Positions 59,115 through 64,000 of a DNA stretch of 64,000 bases are shown one piece after another. The notes beneath the pieces are model-generated. The model was not told the DNA's origin. It worked only from the letters and a program-made list of their open reading frames with translations, and searched no databases. Where the stretch lies: contig JAFAEM010000006.1 in NCBI GenBank assembly GCA_023424015.1, positions 186,001-250,000 on the forward strand, read 5' to 3'. The stretch comes from Bacteroidota bacterium (GTDB taxonomy: Bacteria > Bacteroidota > Bacteroidia > Chitinophagales > Chitinophagaceae). The translations under genes were made by a program, and so were the position numbers. Numbering within the stretch: position 1 is the first letter of the stretch; each line of letters opens with the position of its first letter.

Positions 59115-60254
59115 TTAAGGTTTCTTCGGCACTACTCTTACATTATCAAAGCAGATGTCGGCATCCAGTTCGCCAGGACCAAAAATCAGTATCCTGCTCC
59201 AGTAGCCGTTCGGGTCCGGGTTGGGTTTTACGGAATAGCTGTTGTAAACATCTTCGAAGGGTATAACTATCGTATGCCATTCACCTTTTGAATCGTAAGG
59301 TGCTGGCCATGTATAGGCATTATTGTCTTCGCCATTCAATCCTACATTGAACATGACGCGGTTACCGTTATAAGGTTTGACCGTATTTACTTCAAACTTG
59401 AGGTTAAAATCAGAAGGTTTTAAAAGAGCCAGATCCGGAACATTGGTAGCGTGATTTGGCATTGAGTTGGCAGGACCACCGGCCACTTCAGGCGAATCCC
59501 AGGTCCAGGCTTTTACCTGTTTGGTCATACGGTAATAGTTGCCGCTGATTTTTGGGGGATCAGATGGCGTAACATTTGTAACAAGATAGGTACCCCACCA
59601 ACCTTCATGCGGATCACCATCGATCACTTTTGGACGGTCATCGCGGAAAAGAAAATCTGATTGAGTTTCCCCAAAGTTTGATTTCACCGTGATCTGTCCT
59701 GGTAAAGCACCGGCAGGTACACGTACTTTTATCTCAGTATCGGTAACATCTACAATATCACCATCGACTCCACCTGTGAATTTGACGGTAAGTGGCATAT
59801 AAAAATAATTACCTCTTATGATTGCCACATCACCTTCATTTACAAATTCACAGGCCATACTGCTTATGGCAGGCTTACTGATCTGCACTTCGAAATTGTG
59901 TAAGAGTTCGTGCCCGTTGCTAAACACGATCTTCAGTATATTGGTCACATCGATCGGTATCTCACTGGGTATCCTGACGATGATGGATTGCCGCGTGATA
60001 TAAGTGGGTGTAAGCACTGCCTGCCGGTCATTAAACCAGACCTCGACGGCATTTTGCAGGTTGTCGCCCATAATTACGATCAGTTGACCCTGGCCTGCGC
60101 CAATAAGCAGGGAATCCGATGATGCCGGATCAGTGATCCTTACATAACTGACACTCGGTACACCATCCGAATCGTCTTTCTCACATGCTGAAAACAGGAA
60201 GCTGGTGCTGATTGCAGCAAGCAGCAATATCAATATTTTATTTTTCGATTTCAT
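59115..60254 (-). CDS. Surface glycan-binding lipoprotein with IPT/TIG domains (first of two)
   Basis: From the ATG at 60254 ('MKSKNKILILLLAAISTSFL', 379 residues) the lipoprotein (lipobox 'FLFSAC') has two IPT/TIG domains ('SLLIGAGQGQLIVIMGDNLQ', 'EGDVAIIRGNYFYMP') and a C-terminal carbohydrate-binding-like domain ('DPHEGWWGTYLVTN', 'ADICFDNVRVV'). It lies 38 bp after susD and 30 bp before the second such gene. It probably binds mannan on the outer membrane. Confidence 0.86.
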   Translation of the reverse strand: MKSKNKILILLLAAISTSFLFSACEKDDSDGVPSVSYVRITDPASSDSLLIGAGQGQLIVIMGDNLQNAVEVWFNDRQAVLTPTYITRQSIIVRIPSEIPIDVTNILKIVFSNGHELLHNFEVQISKPAISSMACEFVNEGDVAIIRGNYFYMPLTVKFTGGVDGDIVDVTDTEIKVRVPAGALPGQITVKSNFGETQSDFLFRDDRPKVIDGDPHEGWWGTYLVTNVTPSDPPKISGNYYRMTKQVKAWTWDSPEVAGGPANSMPNHATNVPDLALLKPSDFNLKFEVNTVKPYNGNRVMFNVGLNGEDNNAYTWPAPYDSKGEWHTIVIPFEDVYNSYSVKPNPDPNGYWSRILIFGPGELDADICFDNVRVVPKKP

Positions 60255-60292
60255 GATGTTTGCGTTTCGTTTATTTGCTAACTGCATAAAAT

Positions 60293-62011
60293 TTATGGGT
60301 AATCAACAGCTGGTTCATTAAGCCATGGCGCCTGTGCCACCTCAGATGAAGGTATCGGGATCCGGAAATTGCCCGAATGCGCGTTGATATACCTTGGATT
60401 TGCCGGTGGATTTGCCCATGGCGTTTTTTTGATGACCCAGTTTGAAGCAGGAGCATTTCTTACATCCGGTTCAATCCAGTAAAAACCGCGGTCCTGGGAA
60501 TTCAGGATATCATAAGCCTTCTGTGGATTCCAGTAATGAAGACTCACCAGGTCATACCAGGCCATCGATTCCATGGCAAACTCCCTGAATCTTTCAAATA
60601 TTACATCGTCAATCGTAATAGGCAGAGGAACATTATTCTGATCAGTCAGATCCGGCAGTCCGGCCCTGTTCCTGATAATATTGAAATATTCAATGGCAAC
60701 CGGGTCTGAAGTGGATGCATTGTTTCCGATAGAAGCTTCTACATAATTCAGGTACATTTCGGCCAGACGCAACATGTATGTATTATGCGGATAGCGCTGC
60801 GGCTCGATCGTTGGCAGACCGATATCCTTGCCTTGTCCAACTACATATTTTTTAATATTGGCAAAATTGCGCTGTGCATCATTTGTGTAAGGAACGATAT
60901 AAGGTTTTGAATCAACACCTCCTACCGTGCGGGTGATCTCGGGATATACAAACCCTGGCATCATAAAAGTGGCGGCCAGTCGCTGGTCCAGTGTACGACC
61001 CGACAACATAGTATCGCCTGAAGGAACAATTCCTTCATATAAACTTAACATCCACCAGGTGGCAGCTTTGTCGCCACCCCATCCTTCCGCACTGATCTCA
61101 CCACTTGGGTTGAAATGCGAAACAGCGGCATTGCCAAAACCATATCCCGGGTTGCCAGGTATAAATACCCATTGCAATTCAAACAGTGACTCCTCGTTAT
61201 TATCGTATGGGAATTTGAATAAATCAGCATAATTGGTCTTCAGCTTTTTACCACTCTGCGTGATGACCCTTTGAGAATAATATTTAGCGCTGTCAAGAAA
61301 TGCCTGGTTCCTGCTAGCGCCACTTCCCTCAACTCCCGCACGTGTTAAATAAAAGCGGGCCAGCATGGCTTCAGCCGACCATTTATTGACCCTTCCCGGT
61401 TCAGTTTGCGCAGGAAGGTCTTCTGCTACCGCACGCATTTCCCTGGTCAGGAAATTCCAAATGCTTTTTACCGTATGCTTTTTAGTAGTGGGATCATTTA
61501 ACAGTTCGAGATTATTTTCAATGATAGGAACTTCCCCCCAGTTCATAACCAGGATGCGGTAGGCTGCAGCCCTCATAAACCGGGCTTCAGCAATCGCGGT
61601 TCTCCTGCCCGCCTCCGTAGTACCATCACCAGCATATCGGTTGACATTGGAGATGAGCAGGTTTGACTGGCCTACTACGACATACAATGAAGCCCAGGCC
61701 CGGCGATTCTCAGGTGTAAGATCGTTGGTATTGAACTCAACATTACCTCTTTCATTATAACCCCTGAATGCGGTACCAGCGCGTATATCACCAAAACTGA
61801 ATGCGGGGTTTTCATTGTAATCGAACCATACCCGATTGTACAGTAGTGCTGTAGCCGCTTCCAGCTGTTCATCTGTCTTGTAAAAGTTTGCATCCACAAT
61901 GGAATCCGTTGGAGGTCTTTCAAGGAAAGACTTTTTGCATGCCTGCAAGGCGGCCACAACAACCAACAGGTAAAATATAAATTGCGAGTTCTTTATTGAA
62001 AGCTTATTCAT
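60293..62011 (-). CDS. SusD/RagB-family outer-membrane lipoprotein
   Basis: The 572-residue protein from the ATG at 62011 ('MNKLSIKNSQFIFYLLVVVA') has a lipobox ('AALQAC') and the SusD fold: N-terminal 'TDSIVDANFYKTDEQLEAA', TPR-like helices ('ARFMRAAAYRILVMNWGEVP') and the C-terminal 'RLAEMYLNYVEASIG' and 'FERFREFAMESMAWYDL'. SusD closes over the SusC barrel and captures the glycan. It lies 10 bp after the susC gene. Confidence 0.95.
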   Translation of the reverse strand: MNKLSIKNSQFIFYLLVVVAALQACKKSFLERPPTDSIVDANFYKTDEQLEAATALLYNRVWFDYNENPAFSFGDIRAGTAFRGYNERGNVEFNTNDLTPENRRAWASLYVVVGQSNLLISNVNRYAGDGTTEAGRRTAIAEARFMRAAAYRILVMNWGEVPIIENNLELLNDPTTKKHTVKSIWNFLTREMRAVAEDLPAQTEPGRVNKWSAEAMLARFYLTRAGVEGSGASRNQAFLDSAKYYSQRVITQSGKKLKTNYADLFKFPYDNNEESLFELQWVFIPGNPGYGFGNAAVSHFNPSGEISAEGWGGDKAATWWMLSLYEGIVPSGDTMLSGRTLDQRLAATFMMPGFVYPEITRTVGGVDSKPYIVPYTNDAQRNFANIKKYVVGQGKDIGLPTIEPQRYPHNTYMLRLAEMYLNYVEASIGNNASTSDPVAIEYFNIIRNRAGLPDLTDQNNVPLPITIDDVIFERFREFAMESMAWYDLVSLHYWNPQKAYDILNSQDRGFYWIEPDVRNAPASNWVIKKTPWANPPANPRYINAHSGNFRIPIPSSEVAQAPWLNEPAVDYP

Positions 62012-62021
62012 TTGCTTGTTT

Positions 62022-64000
62022 TTAAAAGTTAATACCAACACTTAATGAATAGATCGGCGTTAATGGATAACGTCCATAATCCAAACCGATAGCCTGGTTT
62101 TGTGCGTTTACGTTTCCGCCAACCGATGCTCCTACCTCGGGGTCATATCCTTTGTAGTCGGTAAAAGTCAAAAGGTTTTGTACACTGATTGCCGCTTTGA
62201 TACCGCGTACCAATTTTTGTTTTGCAATGATAGAAGCCGGAACATTGTAGCCCAATGAAATATTTTTCACGCGTACGAAAGAACCATTTTCCACCCACTT
62301 GCTGCTGATCACATTATAGTTGTTATCATTGGGGATCTGGTTGCCGGTAATGCGGGGCACATTTGTTCCGGGGTTGAGAATAACCACTTTTCCACCCTGG
62401 TCTTCCAAACGTGCATAGTTTGTTACTTCCGCCATTACATTCCTGCTGGTATAAAACCTGCCGAGTTTTGAGTTGACCATGGAAAGCATATTATAGATAT
62501 CATTTCCAAATGTGGCAGTAACAAGTATGCTCAGGTCAAAACCTTTGTAGGAGAAGTTGTTGGTAAAACCGCCAAACAATTTGGGCCAGGGATTGCCAAT
62601 AAATGTTTCATCTTCGGCGGTTATTTTATTATCGCCATTGAGGTCCCGGTATTTGGCATCACCGATCCAAACACCGGTGGGATCTGTTGGATACCTGTTA
62701 CCGTTTCCATCTACTCTTACAGCGCTGCTGTTTATTTCTTCTACAGACTGGAATAATCCCTCGAAAATATATCCGCGGAACAACCAGGGTGTCATGCCTA
62801 CAGCCGCCCTTTGTGTCCAGGTTTGACCCCAACCGTCGTACCATGTGGATACGCGGTCTACGACAGCGGCATCATTATAAAACCTTTCAATTTCGGTGTC
62901 AAAGTGTGAAAGGTTCAGGTTGGATTCCCAACGGAAATCTTTTTTATTAATATTTACTGTGTTGATTGAAAAACTCCAACCCTTTGTTTTTAATTCACCA
63001 ATATTGACTCTCGGGTTGGATACGGCACCCTGCCCCAATGTTCCCATGTAAAAAGGAAGCGGGTTTTCCATCAACAGGTTGCTGGTATTTTTTATATAGT
63101 AATCAAATTCAAGTGAGATCCTGTTTTTCAATACCCCAACATTTAGCCCGACATTATCAGTTCTTGTTTCTTCCCATTGTATCCCGGGGTTGCCATACCG
63201 GTTGGGTAAGAATCCACTGCCCACATCCGAGGTACCTGAACCCAATGGTGAAAATATGCCGGTTCCTCCCCCCTGGTTTCCTGTCAACCCGGTTTCTAAC
63301 CGCAATTTCAACTCACTGATGAAAGGAACATTAAAAAACTTCTCCTGTGAAACTCTCCATGCTGCAGAAAGCGAAGGAAAATCACCCCAGCGATTTTCAG
63401 CACCGAAATTGGAGGAGCCATCCCGCCTGTATGTACCTGTCAGCAGGTAACGGTTATCGTAGTTATAGCTTATACGTCCAAGATAGGATTCCATCGCCCA
63501 GGGACCGGAACCACCACCATTTGTCGCTGATGACTGGGCACCTGCGTTCAGGTCAAATACATCATTGGTAAGAAAACCAGAACGTGCCGCACTTATATTT
63601 TGCCATTCTGATTCCTGCGACTCATGGCTCGCCATCAGTGTGAAGTTGTGTTTACCGATTTGACGGGTATACTCCAGGAGCTGGTTCCAGTTCCAGTATG
63701 TACTCATGCTTATGTTATTGCTCAATGACGCGGAAGTGTTTTGCGCCCAGCCAATACGATAGGTGGGGTTAAAAAACAGGGAGTTGGAATAATTGATATC
63801 GGTATTGAAAGTAGTTCTAAGGGTTAGCCCTTTTGCCAGTTTGAATGCCACGTTCAGGCCGCCCCAGAATTGCCTTCTCCTGCTTTCATTTGTTCTCAGG
63901 CTCGCGATAGCCAGCGGGTTGACCGGTGTAAACTGGTTGGCACCGTTTATGTCATCACCACCGCCCCAATCGCCGTTCAGGTTTTTAACAGGTATCTGTG
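62022..64000 (-). CDS. SusC-family TonB-dependent receptor of the mannan PUL (5' end cut by window)
   Basis: The frame is open from the window edge (first full codons translate as 'QIPVKNLNGDWGGGDDINGA') to the stop at 62022. About 659 residues of the C-terminal barrel are present, including 'DPTGVWIGDAKYRDLNGDNK', 'GFTNNFSYKGFDLSILV' and the ending 'YPLTPIYSLSVGINF' typical for SusC. A GTG at 63851 is internal and not a start. Signal peptide and plug lie outside the window. It imports the glycan bound by the SusD gene product 10 bp downstream. Confidence 0.93.
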   Translation of the reverse strand, partial: QIPVKNLNGDWGGGDDINGANQFTPVNPLAIASLRTNESRRRQFWGGLNVAFKLAKGLTLRTTFNTDINYSNSLFFNPTYRIGWAQNTSASLSNNISMSTYWNWNQLLEYTRQIGKHNFTLMASHESQESEWQNISAARSGFLTNDVFDLNAGAQSSATNGGGSGPWAMESYLGRISYNYDNRYLLTGTYRRDGSSNFGAENRWGDFPSLSAAWRVSQEKFFNVPFISELKLRLETGLTGNQGGGTGIFSPLGSGTSDVGSGFLPNRYGNPGIQWEETRTDNVGLNVGVLKNRISLEFDYYIKNTSNLLMENPLPFYMGTLGQGAVSNPRVNIGELKTKGWSFSINTVNINKKDFRWESNLNLSHFDTEIERFYNDAAVVDRVSTWYDGWGQTWTQRAAVGMTPWLFRGYIFEGLFQSVEEINSSAVRVDGNGNRYPTDPTGVWIGDAKYRDLNGDNKITAEDETFIGNPWPKLFGGFTNNFSYKGFDLSILVTATFGNDIYNMLSMVNSKLGRFYTSRNVMAEVTNYARLEDQGGKVVILNPGTNVPRITGNQIPNDNNYNVISSKWVENGSFVRVKNISLGYNVPASIIAKQKLVRGIKAAISVQNLLTFTDYKGYDPEVGASVGGNVNAQNQAIGLDYGRYPLTPIYSLSVGINF

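Overview
The window is chromosomal DNA of a member of the Bacteroidota, most likely family Chitinophagaceae. Evidence: two SusC-type TonB-dependent receptors, a SusD lipoprotein, a PorP/SprF protein beside proteins with type IX secretion (T9SS) type A and type B sorting domains, a eukaryote-type citrate synthase, and repeated promoter boxes of the Bacteroidota form TTTG-N(17-23)-TAnnTTTG. No plasmid, phage or insertion-sequence functions were found; nearly all of it is ordinary core chromosome plus one polysaccharide utilization locus (PUL).

Layout. 1-3.7 kb: a SusC-like receptor (cut by the window start) divergent from a DeoR-family regulator; the two share a 10-bp element just before both start codons. 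3.7-7.3 kb: DUF1801 protein, carbon-nitrogen hydrolase, DUF2306 membrane protein, tRNA-Ala(GGC) with terminator, and a YtxH / holin-like / coiled-coil envelope-stress type trio. 7.4-17.8 kb: citrate synthase, LptG-like permease, CvfB-like S1 protein, a four-gene cassette (small acidic protein, polytopic membrane protein, histidine kinase, response regulator), Tgt, a GT2 glycosyltransferase, RsmG, and an orphan response regulator followed by a probable small RNA. 17.8-37.7 kb: M1 peptidase, PepSY-like protein, RsmI, PurS, PssA, aminopeptidase P, PckA, DUF922 protein, deoxynucleoside kinase, TrpS, GatC, two orphan LolD/MacB-type ATPases, cobalamin adenosyltransferase, DUF2795 protein, FabI, RecN, zinc-ribbon protein plus Nif3 pair, DinB protein and a small lipoprotein. 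37.8-43.7 kb: a 15-PKD-repeat T9SS type B cargo, its PorP/SprF partner, and a protein that is almost only a type A sorting domain. 43.7-50.2 kb: RlmI-like methyltransferase, grpE-dnaJ, two tandem clpP genes and clpX, and two very small genes. 50.3-64 kb: a mannan PUL, all on the minus strand.

How the PUL works (inferred from known families): SusC/SusD and two IPT/TIG lipoproteins bind and import mannan oligosaccharides; secreted GH26 mannanase yields mannobiose; the SSS symporter takes it into the cytoplasm; the AGE-family epimerase turns mannobiose into mannosylglucose; GH130 phosphorolyses it to mannose-1-phosphate and glucose. An SGNH esterase and an aldo/keto reductase sit in the same operon. 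A hairpin terminator splits the outer-membrane genes from the symporter/enzyme genes.

The least expected signals are a family of intergenic tandem repeats that all have a 7-bp period but different sequences, a promoter-plus-terminator unit without an ORF (candidate sRNA) downstream of the orphan response regulator with a matching motif on both sides of that regulator, a large T9SS cargo gene whose only plausible start is CTG, a Tgt that lacks two of its three zinc cysteines, and three sub-60-residue genes.
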